Shown here: in pieces, positions 20,069-29,700 of the stretch
Position numbering within the stretch: position 1 is the first letter of the stretch
How the letters are laid out: each line of letters begins with the position of its first letter
The notes under the pieces: model-generated
The model's database searches: none
Told to the model about the DNA's origin: nothing
Seen by the model: the letters and a program-made list of their open reading frames with translations, nothing else
NCBI GenBank assembly: GCA_013416795.1
Contig: RQSC01001332.1
Span: forward strand, 20,497-60,690
Reading direction: 5' to 3'
From: Prasinococcaceae sp. CCMP 1430
Lineage: Eukaryota; Prasinodermophyta; Palmophyllophyceae; Prasinococcales; Prasinococcaceae
Length of the DNA: 40,194 nt
Made by a program: the position numbers and the translations under genes

Positions 20069-23000
20069 ATGGCGCCGCGCGCGTCGGCATCCGAGCTGCC
20101 GCCCGAGGGCCACCAGGGCGACAGTGGCGGCGGCGCGAATGGGGGAGCATACGCCGGCGCGGGTGCGCACCACGCCACGGGGGGGCGTATGGCATCGCGT
20201 ACTCTCGGCGGCAGCGGTGGTGGGTACACGAACCGTCTGGCAGCGGCCGCTGCCAGCTCGGACCGCCGCGCGCACAGCCAAGCCAGACCCCAGCAGCAGC
20301 GACGCCCGCAACACCTGCGGTCGCTCGCGACGGGTGGTACGCATGAGCGCGCGCTTGCGGCGCAGGCCAGCGACAGGGCGCGCGCGCACGCGAGCGAAGG
20401 GCTCGGTCGAAGCCTCGGAGGCGCGCATGGCAGCGGCGATGGGCCCCGCGCCTACAGCGGTAAGGGCGCGCACGGGGCACGCGGCGAGAAGGTCGTTGGC
20501 AGTGGCCGTGCGTTCGGCGACGGCGCGATCGAGCGCTCGCCGGGGGTGGCGGGCCTCGCATTGCTGAGCGACCTGGACTTGCCGCCGGAGCTCGACGAGC
20601 CGCTCACGCGCCAAGCGCTCTCGCGCGACGAGCTCGATGACTGGCTCGAGCGCCATACCGGCGGGGCGGAGCGCTTCGCGTCGGTGGCGCTCTACTGTGA
20701 GCTTCGACTGCGCGCGTCCCAGCGCGCCACGGTGGCACTGCCGTCTCCCAACACGACGCGTACGCTCGTGGCCGCGGAGCTCCTCGCCGCGCTCGTCACC
20801 AAGTCGCTCACGCGGCTGCCCATTCTGATCGAGCTCCTTCGCGAGGTGTTCTCGGCGCTCTTCGTCGACCCCGACGAGGCATCGCCGCAGCCATACTTTG
20901 TGGCGTACGCCGAGGGCATGGAGGAGCTCTCGCGCTTGCGCGCCGACCTCGCCGAGGCGCACCGAGCGGCGGGCTTTTGGCAGCGCAACGCCGAGAATCG
21001 CCTGGCCTCGTACTCGCGCGCAATGACGATGCTCTTCGCGAGCGTCGCGCACGAAAAGTTTCACTTGTGGCGGACCTCTGTGGTGCAGCGGAAGATGACG
21101 CGCCAGAAGCTCGACCTGGCCGTCACTAAGTTCAAGCGCCGCGCCGAGCTCATGCGCGCTTTCTCGCACTGGCGCGACGCTCTGCTGCAAAGCAAGCTTG
21201 ACGTGATGTCAACAACCGCGGATGAGCTTCGGCAGACCACGGTCACGCAGGCCGAGCGCATACGCGAGCTCGAGGGGCTGCTCCAGGCGGAGCAAGACGC
21301 CCACAGCGAGACCAAGATGGAGATGCAGAGACTCAAGGACCGGCTGGCTGAAGGCGACAATATCATCAAGGAGCAGGCTGAAGAGATCGAGCGCCTCAAG
21401 GCGAAGTTGCTCGCCATGGAGGAGGAGAGTGCGATGGGCGCCCGCTACGCGGCCGAGGTGCGGCGAGGGCGGCGCGCGCTCGCCGCGCTCGCCGCGGACG
21501 AGGAGGCCGAGCTGCGCGCGCGAATGAAGGCCCTTGTCGATGGCACCTTCCAGGACTGCTCCGTGCTTCTCAAGCAAGACGAGGATACACAGTCACTGCT
21601 GGAGGTCGACCCCAGCCAGATCATGCTGCGTTGGGCCAACTTCCACCTGCAGCGACAGGGCTTGGACACCATCCGCAACTTTGGCGCCGACCTGGCGGAT
21701 GCCAAGGAGCTCGTACCACTGCTCAGAGCTGCCCTGCCGGACTCGGTAGACGCGAAGCTCGCGGATGAGGTGGACCCACTGCTCATTGCGCAGAAGTGCT
21801 TGGGCGTCATGCGCCAGCGCATCGACCTGCCCGAGGACGTGATTTTGCCCGCCGAGGTTCTGGACAAGACAACGGCCGATTTGGTGTACGTGGCTCTCGA
21901 GCAACTGTTCAGCTTCGACGCGGGCCTAGACCTCGACCGCGTGAGCCAGGCACCGACCGAGCACATCGACACCGTGGTGGTTCGAGCTAGGGAATCGCTG
22001 GCACAATCGCCGCTGATCCACATGGATGAGCCCGGCGAGGACGACGACGAGTGCATCGGCGCCGGGGCTCGGTCCCTCCTCGAGGCGATGCGAGATGCGC
22101 GACGCATGGTGAAACGCGAGGAGGAGAGCATGTGGGGACTGCACGCCACCTATATGGATGCGCGCCGTCGAGCGGCCAACCTGAGCAAGGAGTGCCTGGC
22201 GGCGCGCGCGCGAGGCAACGTGCGTGAGATGGTGGACGACAGCGCGGAGGACATGCAGGTGGCCTACACGCAGCTCGTGCCAGCACGTGTGATGGACATC
22301 ATTCCCGAGGGCCCAGGCCAGGCCGAGGCGCTCGACATGGTGAGCTGCGTGCTTGGGAAGCACTACAAGGACCTGAAGCGCATTTTCGTCTTCTACTCGG
22401 CGGGCGGCTTCATGTCGAGCGCCGAGTACTGGAAGCTAATGAAGGATGCAAAGATTCCCACCAAAAAGTTCGGCTCGGCCAGGATCGATCTGGTGTTCCT
22501 CAAGGCCAATAAAGAATACACGGACCGCGAGGCCGCAGGCGGCGTCGCAAGTGAAGACAACCCTGATACGGAGCTGATGCCTGCCGAGTACGTCGAGGCG
22601 ATCGTGCGGCTTGCGTGGGGGCGCGCAGGGGAGAAGGGCGAGCTGCACGAGGTCGTGGAAAAGTTCATCGAGCAGCAGATCCTGCCCAACGCGTGCAAGA
22701 GCGACGCCGAGCAGTTCCGACGCATGCTGAAAGAGCCGGACTTCGCCGCCGTGCTGGCCACGCACCGCCCCGCACTACGCAAGATCTTCAGAAAGTACAG
22801 CGGCGCCGACGCGAGCGACGCGGACGGCCTCACCATGAATATGAAGGAGGTGGCGCAGCTCTTCAAGGACTCGCTGCAGATCTCCGGGGGGTTCACGCAC
22901 CACGACGTGAAGAAAATCTTTGGGAACGTCCAGGATGCGGAAGGCAATCACGGCGACGGCGCGGACGACGACGACGAGCTCGTCTTTACCGAGTTCATTG

Positions 23001-23128
23001 AGCTGCTCGTCTGCACGTGCGTGTACCGCGACCCGAATCCGTTCATGCCCCTCGACAAGCGCTTCAGCGCGTATGTGACGAAAGACCTCGTGAAGCCGTT
23101 GAAGGCCGCAAAGAAGGTGAAGTTCTAA
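20069..23128 (+). CDS. Coiled-coil protein with calponin-homology-like and EF-hand/p25-like modules
   Basis: A 1019-residue open frame. Residues 1-165 are low-complexity. About 165-320 is helical (DELDDWLERHTGG...LLREVFSALFVDP). About 335-380 has repeated HxxFxxWR units (EKFHLWRTSVVQRK, MRAFSHWRDALLQSK) like short IQ/SFI-type helices. About 385-455 is a strong coiled coil (TQAERIRELEGLLQ, EEIERLKAKLLAMEEE). Around 505-620 LLEVDPSQIMLRWANFHL and GLDTIRNFGADLADAKELV resemble a calponin-homology domain of the fimbrin type. The C-terminus has two EF-hand-like blocks, one recalling p25-alpha/TPPP (LKRIFVFYSAGGFMSSAEYWKLMKDAKI) and one with an acidic loop (DADGLTMNMKEV...DDDDELVFTEFIELL). A cytoskeletal, probably axonemal, role is inferred from this architecture. 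The start is uncertain (see 19947-20042). Confidence 0.8.
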   Translation: MAPRASASELPPEGHQGDSGGGANGGAYAGAGAHHATGGRMASRTLGGSGGGYTNRLAAAAASSDRRAHSQARPQQQRRPQHLRSLATGGTHERALAAQASDRARAHASEGLGRSLGGAHGSGDGPRAYSGKGAHGARGEKVVGSGRAFGDGAIERSPGVAGLALLSDLDLPPELDEPLTRQALSRDELDDWLERHTGGAERFASVALYCELRLRASQRATVALPSPNTTRTLVAAELLAALVTKSLTRLPILIELLREVFSALFVDPDEASPQPYFVAYAEGMEELSRLRADLAEAHRAAGFWQRNAENRLASYSRAMTMLFASVAHEKFHLWRTSVVQRKMTRQKLDLAVTKFKRRAELMRAFSHWRDALLQSKLDVMSTTADELRQTTVTQAERIRELEGLLQAEQDAHSETKMEMQRLKDRLAEGDNIIKEQAEEIERLKAKLLAMEEESAMGARYAAEVRRGRRALAALAADEEAELRARMKALVDGTFQDCSVLLKQDEDTQSLLEVDPSQIMLRWANFHLQRQGLDTIRNFGADLADAKELVPLLRAALPDSVDAKLADEVDPLLIAQKCLGVMRQRIDLPEDVILPAEVLDKTTADLVYVALEQLFSFDAGLDLDRVSQAPTEHIDTVVVRARESLAQSPLIHMDEPGEDDDECIGAGARSLLEAMRDARRMVKREEESMWGLHATYMDARRRAANLSKECLAARARGNVREMVDDSAEDMQVAYTQLVPARVMDIIPEGPGQAEALDMVSCVLGKHYKDLKRIFVFYSAGGFMSSAEYWKLMKDAKIPTKKFGSARIDLVFLKANKEYTDREAAGGVASEDNPDTELMPAEYVEAIVRLAWGRAGEKGELHEVVEKFIEQQILPNACKSDAEQFRRMLKEPDFAAVLATHRPALRKIFRKYSGADASDADGLTMNMKEVAQLFKDSLQISGGFTHHDVKKIFGNVQDAEGNHGDGADDDDELVFTEFIELLVCTCVYRDPNPFMPLDKRFSAYVTKDLVKPLKAAKKVKF

Positions 23129-23487
23129 AGAGCGCCCCTCTGAGCGGGCCCGTGCGCCTGAGCCGGAGCGCATGCATCCGCAAGGAAAACCAACGTGCTG
23201 GTACGCAAACTTTAATATCAGCCATTGTGCGAGTGGCGGTGACCTACCCAGAAGGGAAGGCCTTGTGCAGATGGGTCGCTCTGGTGAAGATTGGCTTGGC
23301 GGTATCAATCTGTGCTTCAATCCTTGCGCACTTGAGGTTGCTTCGCGAATCGCTTTGCCAGCGAATGTGCGTGCGCGCGTGCACGAGTCAAAGTGGCGCG
23401 AGGCGCGCTCGAATGGTCCGAAGCCGCGATGGTCACGGTCCTGCGCGCTCCGTGGCACGGGCAGCGGCCTTCTGTGCGCGGTCGGCG
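23129..23487. other. Intergenic, convergent 3' ends
   Basis: About 360 bp between convergent stop codons of the coiled-coil gene (+) and the orphan (-), with lower GC than the genes. I see no gene or repeat. Confidence 0.6.
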
Positions 23488-24456
23488 CTACTCAGCGGCG
23501 TCCATGTGCTCACGCACGTGCGCATCGCCTCCTTCGCAGTCTGCCTGCGCGTACTCGTTGATGTCTTGCACGGCCTTCAGCGCGGCAATAGTGGCATCCG
23601 AGTCGTCGCCTCCGTGCTCGAAGACGCTCGCGACTTCAGTCAGGAACACGTGGACCGACGGGCCGACAAATCTGGCGTTCTGCTGCTCGGCTGCGCGGCG
23701 CAGATCTTTCGCGCGCTCGGCTCTTTTCTGGACCTCGCTTAGCGTTGCTGCTAGGCGGACGTGAGCCCTGCTTGTTTGTGCGTAAGCGCAGCCGAAGTTC
23801 TTCTTCAGGTCGCGCAGCATAAGTACGAGAATCTCCATGACAGTGTTGGCGATTTGCTGCATCGCCTCGTCGTGCTCCTCGAGCCGCAGGTCCGACGAGC
23901 TGTTGATTTCGTGCAGAATCTCTAGCATTTTCTCGATTTCGTTCTGTGCAGTGTCCATGACGTCAGGCTGATCATCTCCATCACCCTCGTTGAGACTCTT
24001 TTCGAGAATGGTTCTCGCCTGGTCCATCTGGAGCTCCGATACTTCTGGGACTGAGATCGCATACGCAGCCGCGCCACCGTTGCCCGTTGGAGGTGCTCCA
24101 TCCTCGCCCTCGTCAACCACTTCTTCTCCTGCAGGCAGCGGCGGGGCCTCGGTGTCATCAGCGTCGCCGCCCTGCAGCTGCTCATTGCGAGGCGCTCCTT
24201 CATGCCCGTCCGTAGCAGCGCCGTCTGCATGCGCGCTCGCCAAGACAGCGATCGACGATAGCCCAGAGCGATCCTCGACGGAGGCCAGAGCGATGGGAGG
24301 CGCCAACTCTGCCGCTGGGGCGGCGGCGGCAGCGGCCCCGTCGACCGGCCTACTTTCGCTCCTCGCGCGCTTGTGCGGCAGGTCCGAGTAGTCGGGGCCC
24401 ACTACCACGAGGGGCACCGCCTGCTGCGGCGCTGTGCCACCGCCGTCGCCGGACAT
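23488..24456 (-). CDS. Orphan acidic helical protein
   Basis: A single exon of 322 residues. Residues 1-130 are Ala/Gly/Asp/Glu-rich with a short basic string (PHKRARSESR) that could be a nuclear signal. Residues 135-305 are well ordered and helical: LQMDQARTILEKSL, TAQNEIEKMLEILHEIN, LRLEEHDEAMQQIANTVMEI, then LRDLKKNFGCAYAQ and SEVQKRAERAKDLRRAAEQQN. The protein ends in an acidic tail. Heptad-like spacing suggests a coiled coil, so a partner-binding role is plausible. No family is recognised. Frame, composition and the clean ATG at 24456 support a real gene. Confidence 0.72.
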   Translation of the reverse strand: MSGDGGGTAPQQAVPLVVVGPDYSDLPHKRARSESRPVDGAAAAAAPAAELAPPIALASVEDRSGLSSIAVLASAHADGAATDGHEGAPRNEQLQGGDADDTEAPPLPAGEEVVDEGEDGAPPTGNGGAAAYAISVPEVSELQMDQARTILEKSLNEGDGDDQPDVMDTAQNEIEKMLEILHEINSSSDLRLEEHDEAMQQIANTVMEILVLMLRDLKKNFGCAYAQTSRAHVRLAATLSEVQKRAERAKDLRRAAEQQNARFVGPSVHVFLTEVASVFEHGGDDSDATIAALKAVQDINEYAQADCEGGDAHVREHMDAAE

Positions 24457-24754
24457 CTCCGACGGTGGACGGGGACGGAATTTAAAACGCGCACGTCAGT
24501 CGTGGCGCCCGCGGTCGCTCGGTGGACTGTGCGAGCGACCAATGAAGGCGATGAGAAGGCGCGGCGAGGGCGGGCGCGCGGGCGCGATGAGCAAGGCGGG
24601 GCTGGTTTTAGGGCGGAGAGGGAAGGCACTCGGGCAGCGGGCCCGTGCGCGCCGCGCGCGTGGAGTGGCGCCCTGCCTGCCAGCACACATCGAACACAAA
24701 AAAACCAAACCAAAACAAGCGCGCGCGGCCAACCCGTGGGGGGTGTCGCCCAAA
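24457..24754. other. Upstream region of the orphan gene
   Basis: About 300 bp upstream of the minus-strand orphan, GC-rich with an A-rich patch (AAAAAAACCAAACCAAAAC near 24698). It probably holds the orphan's promoter. No gene is seen. Confidence 0.45.
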
Positions 24755-25281
24755 TCACCCGGGAAAACCATCCGGAATCCGCGCGAGCCTCGCAAGATCG
24801 TGCCACAGCCGCGCCCTGCGCATCCCCCGGAACAAACGGGAGATTTCGTCGGGTACGCGCTCCAAACGACCGACCACCAACCAAATGAATCTTTCCCGTT
24901 TTTTTTTTTTTTTCCAACCGCGGCGGCCATTTCTTGCTGACATTCTGAATGCGCCAATGTATGTATATTGATGGCGAGGATGTGACACGTCAGCACGCAC
25001 ACCAGCGAGGCGGAGGCGGAGGCGGGGGAGGAGGCGAGGGCGGAGGCCGCGCTGCGCCTTGAGCGACTCCGCCTCGAGCATGCACAGCGCGCACACGGGC
25101 ATCACGCGCGTCGCGTGCCGCGTGCGCTGCGCGCCGGAGTCGAGCGCGTCGGCCACGCACGCCGCAGCCAGGCGCGCAGCGGAGAGCTGGCGCGCAACCG
25201 CGTCGCCCCCCGCGGGCTTCTTTGTGTGTGTGTGTGTGTCAAGTGTTTGTGTGTGTGTGTGTGTGTGTGTGCGTGTGCGAG

Positions 25282-25315
<34 letters not shown>

Positions 25316-26104
25316 CCGTGTGCGTGTGTGCGTGTGTGTGTGTGCGTGTGCGTGTGTGAGTGTGTGCGCGCACGCGTCAGTGTACATTCGCTCAGGCACG
25401 CGCACACGCCCATGTACACGCGCGCACACGCAGTCAAGCCCGCGAGGGCGATGACGCGTGCGCGCGCGCACACACACTAACACACACACACACATAGACA
25501 CACACACACACACACACAGACACGCACACACACACACACACACACGCACACACGCACCTCGCCCTGCTCCCCCCCGAGGCCGAGCCTGAGCAGCACGATG
25601 CCGCGGCCGAGCACGCGCGCGGGCGCCAGCGAGAAGGCGCCCTCCGCCGCGCCCGCGCGCGCCGCCAGCAGCGGGCTGAGGAGCCTGACGATCTCCTTGG
25701 TGGCGGAGATCTCGCGGCCCATCGCGCAGAAGACCAAGAAGCCCGCGAAGCCCGACAGGTCGTTCACGGCGGAGTAGTCGTACCTGCGCGGGCGAGCTCG
25801 TGCGCGTGAGCGTGTGCGTGTGTACGCGTGCACGCGCAAGTTTGTACACGTGCGCGCAAACACGTACGCACACACACACACACACACACACAAAAACATA
25901 CACACACCACCACACACACATACACACACACACACACACACACAGGCACACGCTCACGACGGCGCGTACGCCCACGCACCTGGTCCGGTTGCCCTCCTTG
26001 GCGCCCTCGTCGACCTTGAAGACCTTGCCGGTGTTGTAGTCGAACTCGAGGCCGCCGCCCTCGCCGCCGCCGCCCTCGCCGCCGTCGCGCGCGCGCTTCG
26101 ACAT
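24755..26104 (-). CDS. Three-exon protein, family not recognised
   Basis: Exon 1 is 26104-25980 (MSKRARDGGEG..., then LEFDYNTGKVFKVDEG). Exon 2 is 25783-25558 (YDYSAVNDLSGFAGFLVFCAMG, ISATKEIVRLLSPLLAAR). Exon 3 starts at 25219 (KPAGGDAVARQLSAARLAAACVADALDSG, RVMPVCALCMLEAESLKAQ). Both donors are GTGCGT and both acceptors are in phase, giving 117 residues before exon 3. Both introns are largely CA/GT microsatellite. The middle exon has a moderately hydrophobic helix and the third is helical with two cysteines. I do not recognise the family. The 3' end is uncertain: the frame stays open to 24755 only by running through Arg/Pro/Leu repeats and a T15 tract (24899-24913), so the true stop or a further intron probably lies near 25030. 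Confidence 0.6.
25220..25557 (-). repeat. Intron built from GT and CA microsatellites
   Basis: The second intron of the 24.8-26.1 kb gene, 338 bp. On the transcribed strand it opens with GT repeats (plus strand CA, 25467-25556) and closes with CA repeats (plus strand GT, 25222-25372). The two arms are mutually complementary around a non-repetitive centre (25373-25466). Confidence 0.8.
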
Positions 26105-26214
26105 GGCCCCGAGCTTGGCGTCGCCGCCACGACCGCCGCGCGCGCGCGCGCGGCCTCGTGTGGCGCCCGGAGAGGGCTCGCGCCGCCTCCCGCCCTCTCG
26201 CACGCGTGTGTGCG

Positions 26215-26245
<31 letters not shown>

Positions 26246-26725
26246 GCGCAGCCGCACACACACCACGTAAGCACACACGCTTTTAAACCTCAACATGCCA
26301 CAATATTTAGGGTTACATGTACTTTCACGTTGGTGTACTTACGTGTCATCATATTATCAAATGTACCATCAAACAGGTACTACGGATCTAGGGTTTACAA
26401 AAATACTGTACATGAAGTCTCCCGTGGGTACATAATCTTAGTATTTGAATCAACAGTTCACCTAAATACTTTACAGTCTCCCGTGGGTACATGACCGGAT
26501 TACTTGCATAAACCAAACCGCCCTGCAACGGTTTCGAGCGATGCGCCGGCTTTTCCTTCCCCAGTGCGTTCATTTTGATATGTTATTTCAGTTAAGGCAT
26601 ATCAATTTGAATGAGGGATGTTGCGCGGTAGGTGCCGGCGGGGCGCCACACACCGCGCGCGTGGCGCTCCCCCCTCCCCCCTCCTCACACCTCCGCCGCC
26701 CCTCTCCCCCACCCCAACCCGCGCC
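26105..26725. other. Intergenic with GT repeat and AT-rich direct-repeat patch
   Basis: A GT microsatellite at 26217-26244 is followed by an AT-rich island (about 26280-26610), unusual for this GC-rich window. The island carries a TTTAGGG motif at 26306, TAGGGTTT at 26389 and a direct repeat at 26401-26433 and 26464-26492. It is the likely promoter for the ARM/patatin gene at 26726. Confidence 0.6.
26401..26492 (+). repeat. Imperfect direct repeat sharing AGTCTCCCGTGGGTACAT
   Basis: Two copies of AAATACT...AGTCTCCCGTGGGTACAT, with the 18-base core identical at 26416-26433 and 26475-26492. The first copy has a 4-base insertion (ATGA) before the core. Core spacing is 59 bp. Confidence 0.85.
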
Positions 26726-29700
26726 ATGAGCGCGGGTGGGGCGCCGGCGGAGGCCTCGGACGGCGCGGCGTCGGCGTCGGGGGGCGGCGGCGGCGGCGCG
26801 GCCTCGGCGTCGGGCGGCGGCGCATGGAGGAGCTGGCTGCCGTACGGCGGCAGCGGCAAGCCCGCCGAGCTGAGGGTGGAGCTCGACTACGAGGTGGGCG
26901 CCGAGGGGGATGGCGGCGACGATCGCGCAACCGTGACGCTGCGCGAGAGCCTGTTCTCCGACGACGCGAGCGCGGCGCGGGCGCGCGACTCGCTCGTGGC
27001 GGCGCTCGACGCCGCGACGTCGGGGTCGCGGCGGCCGCGGCTNNNNNNNNNNNNNNNNNNNNNNNNNNNNNNNNNNNNNNNNNNNNNNNNNNNNNNNNNN
27101 NNNNNNNNNNNNNNNNNNNNNNNNNNNNNNNNNNNNNNNNNNNNNNNNNNNNNNNNNNNNNNNNNNNNNNNNNNNNNNNNNNNNNNNNNNNNNNNNNNNN
27201 NNNNNNNNNNNNNNNNNNNNNNNNNNNNNNNNNNNNNNNNNNNNNNNNNNNNNNNNNNNNNNNNNNNNNNNNNNNNNNNNNNNNNNNNNNNNNNNNNNNN
27301 NNNNNNNNNNNNNNNNNNNNNNNNNNNNNNNNNNNNNNNNNNNNNNNNNNNNNNNNNNNNNNNNNNNNNNNNNNNNNNNNNNNNNNNNNNNNNNNNNNNN
27401 NNNNNNNNNNNNNNNNNNNNNNNNNNNNNNNNNNNNNNNNNNNNNNNNNNNNNNNNNNNNNNNNNNNNNNNNNNNNNNNNNNNNNNNNNNNNNNNNNNNN
27501 NNNNNNNNNNNNNNNNNNNNNNNNNNNNNNNNNNNNNNNNNNNNNNNNNNNNNNNNNNNNNNNNNNNNNNNNNNNNNNNNNNNNNNNNNNNNNNNNNNNN
27601 NNNNNNNNNNNNNNNNNNNNNNNNNNNNNNNNNNNNNNNNNNNNNNNNNNNNNNNNNNNNNNNNNNNNNNNNNNNNNNNNNNNNNNNNNNNNNNGCGGCG
27701 CTGGCGCGCGCCCCCGGTGCCGTGCAGCAGCTGCTCGCCGCGGCGCTCAGCGGCAGCGCGCACGCCATCGAGGAGGGCTGCGGGGCGCTCGGCGCGCTCG
27801 CCGAGAGGGGCGGCGCGCCGCTGGCGTGGTTCGGGGGCGGTGCGGACGAGGAAAAGGGTGGTGGTGGTGGCGATGGTGCTGGAGGAGGAGGCACCGCCGG
27901 TGGCGGCGCTGGTGGCGGCACCGTCGCGGCAGCGAGCCTCCTGCCGATGCTCGCGCCCGGCGTATGCGACGCCAGCCTGGTGAGCGCGCTGCGGATGCTC
28001 GCAGCGGTGTGCCTCGCGTCGCGCAGCGCGGCCGAGGCGCTTATGGTGGGAAACGAGGTTGTCGGCGAGGGCCTCATTGATGAGTTCGGAGAGGGCTTCG
28101 AGGGCGATGAGGTGCACCGCCGAGTGGAACGTGGCGCCGTCGGGAACGCTGGGGAAGGCGACGGAAGCAGCGGTGACAGAAGTGGCGGCGGGACGCTGCG
28201 TGCCGATCCGCCGGCGTCGCCCTGCGCCGAGCTCTACTTGCGCGTGCTCGCGCTCTGCCGCGCCGGGGACGATTTGGGCACCGCAGGTCTTAGGAAAGAG
28301 CGCGCGCCGGCGGTGCGGAGGCACGCGCTCCTATGCCTGGGCAACGCCGCGCTGGCGCCGCGCGTGCGGGCGCGCGTGCTGGGGGACGCGCGCGCGATGG
28401 GTGCGCTCGCCGACGCCGCGGCCGTTGGCGGTGCCACCGAGCGCGTGCGCGCGCGAGGAGCAGCGCCACGCGTGCCGCTGCTGCCGCGGCCGCCGCAGCC
28501 GCGGCTGCCGCGGCAGACGGCGCGGCGCGTGACCCTTCTGGAGGCGGCGGAGGCAGCCTGCCTTCGACGCCCACGGCGTCCACCCCAACGCTCACCAAGG
28601 CCCACAAAGCGCTCAGCGGGCTGCTGCGGGGATTTTTCTCCGCGTCGACTCCCGACGTGCGTGACCCTGAGGGCGATGGTGACGATGGCATTGCAGAGGA
28701 GAGCACGCCATCGCCGTCAGCTGCGGTATTCGCGGTGTCCGAAGAGGCCGAAGCCGCCGATGCGGTGGGCGCGACGGACGGGGGTGAGGACGTGAGCATC
28801 GTTACAGGCATGGACACGCAGCAGGCGCAGCCACCACAACCAAGCGATACGGGAGGTGCCGATAGCCCCCGCAGAGCAAACGATACCACGCCGCCCCACG
28901 ACGACGCGCGGACGCCACAGCAAACACCCGAAAATGTACTCAGCAGCCACCTTGGCACTAGTGCCGACGGTGAGGAAAGCAACGAGGAGGGTGATTCTAG
29001 TGGCGACGCCCTCGTCTCGCCGCCGACGACTCAACCCAGCCAGCTGGCGGACCCGCTGTCGCCCGCCGCGGCGAGCCCTGCGAGCCCCTCGCCCGCCGCT
29101 CTCGGCCGTCTGGTGCACTCGCCGCCGCGCACGATCCGGAGCAGTGCGACCACAGGCGCGAGCCCGAGCCCGCTGCGCAGCGCCAGCCTCGAGGCGCGCT
29201 CGCCCGCGCGGGTGGTGGTCGGTGGCGCGGGCGGCAGCGTGCGGGGCGGCACGCCTGCCGTCTCCACACCCGCGCCGCCCTCGCCGGCGGCCATTCTGGA
29301 GGCCGAGGCCGGCGAGGGCGCGGAGCTGGCCAGGGAGGCCGTGCGCCTGGCGTCCGTTCGCGCGCTAGCGATCCTCGGCTGCAACGAGCGCGTCGCTCGC
29401 TGCGTGGGGCAGCGCTCGCGCGCCGAGATGACTCGCACCGGCGTGCGCGTGCTCAGCCTCGACGGGGGCGGGATGAAGGGCCTCGCGACGATCGCGCAGC
29501 TCAAGGCGATCGAGGCTGCGGCGGGCAAGCCCATCCAGGAGCTCTTCGACCTCATCGTGGGCACGAGCATCGGCGGGCTCCTCGCGGTCGCGCTGGTCCT
29601 CAAGCGCATGACGCTCGACCAAGTCGAGACCGAGGTCTTCATGCGCATGTCCAAGCAGGTCTTCAACGACGCCAACGACGGCGCCGACGCCGCGAGCGGC

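Noticed and set aside
19715-21190. 491-codon minus-strand open frame
   Set aside because: Antisense of the coiled-coil gene and extends through the G33 tract as poly-Pro; not credible as a protein.
25102-25473. Alternative reading frame for exon 3 of the 24.8-26.1 kb gene
   Set aside because: Starts in the microsatellite and gives Arg/Ser/Thr-rich sequence; the chosen frame matches the donor phase and gives ordered helices.
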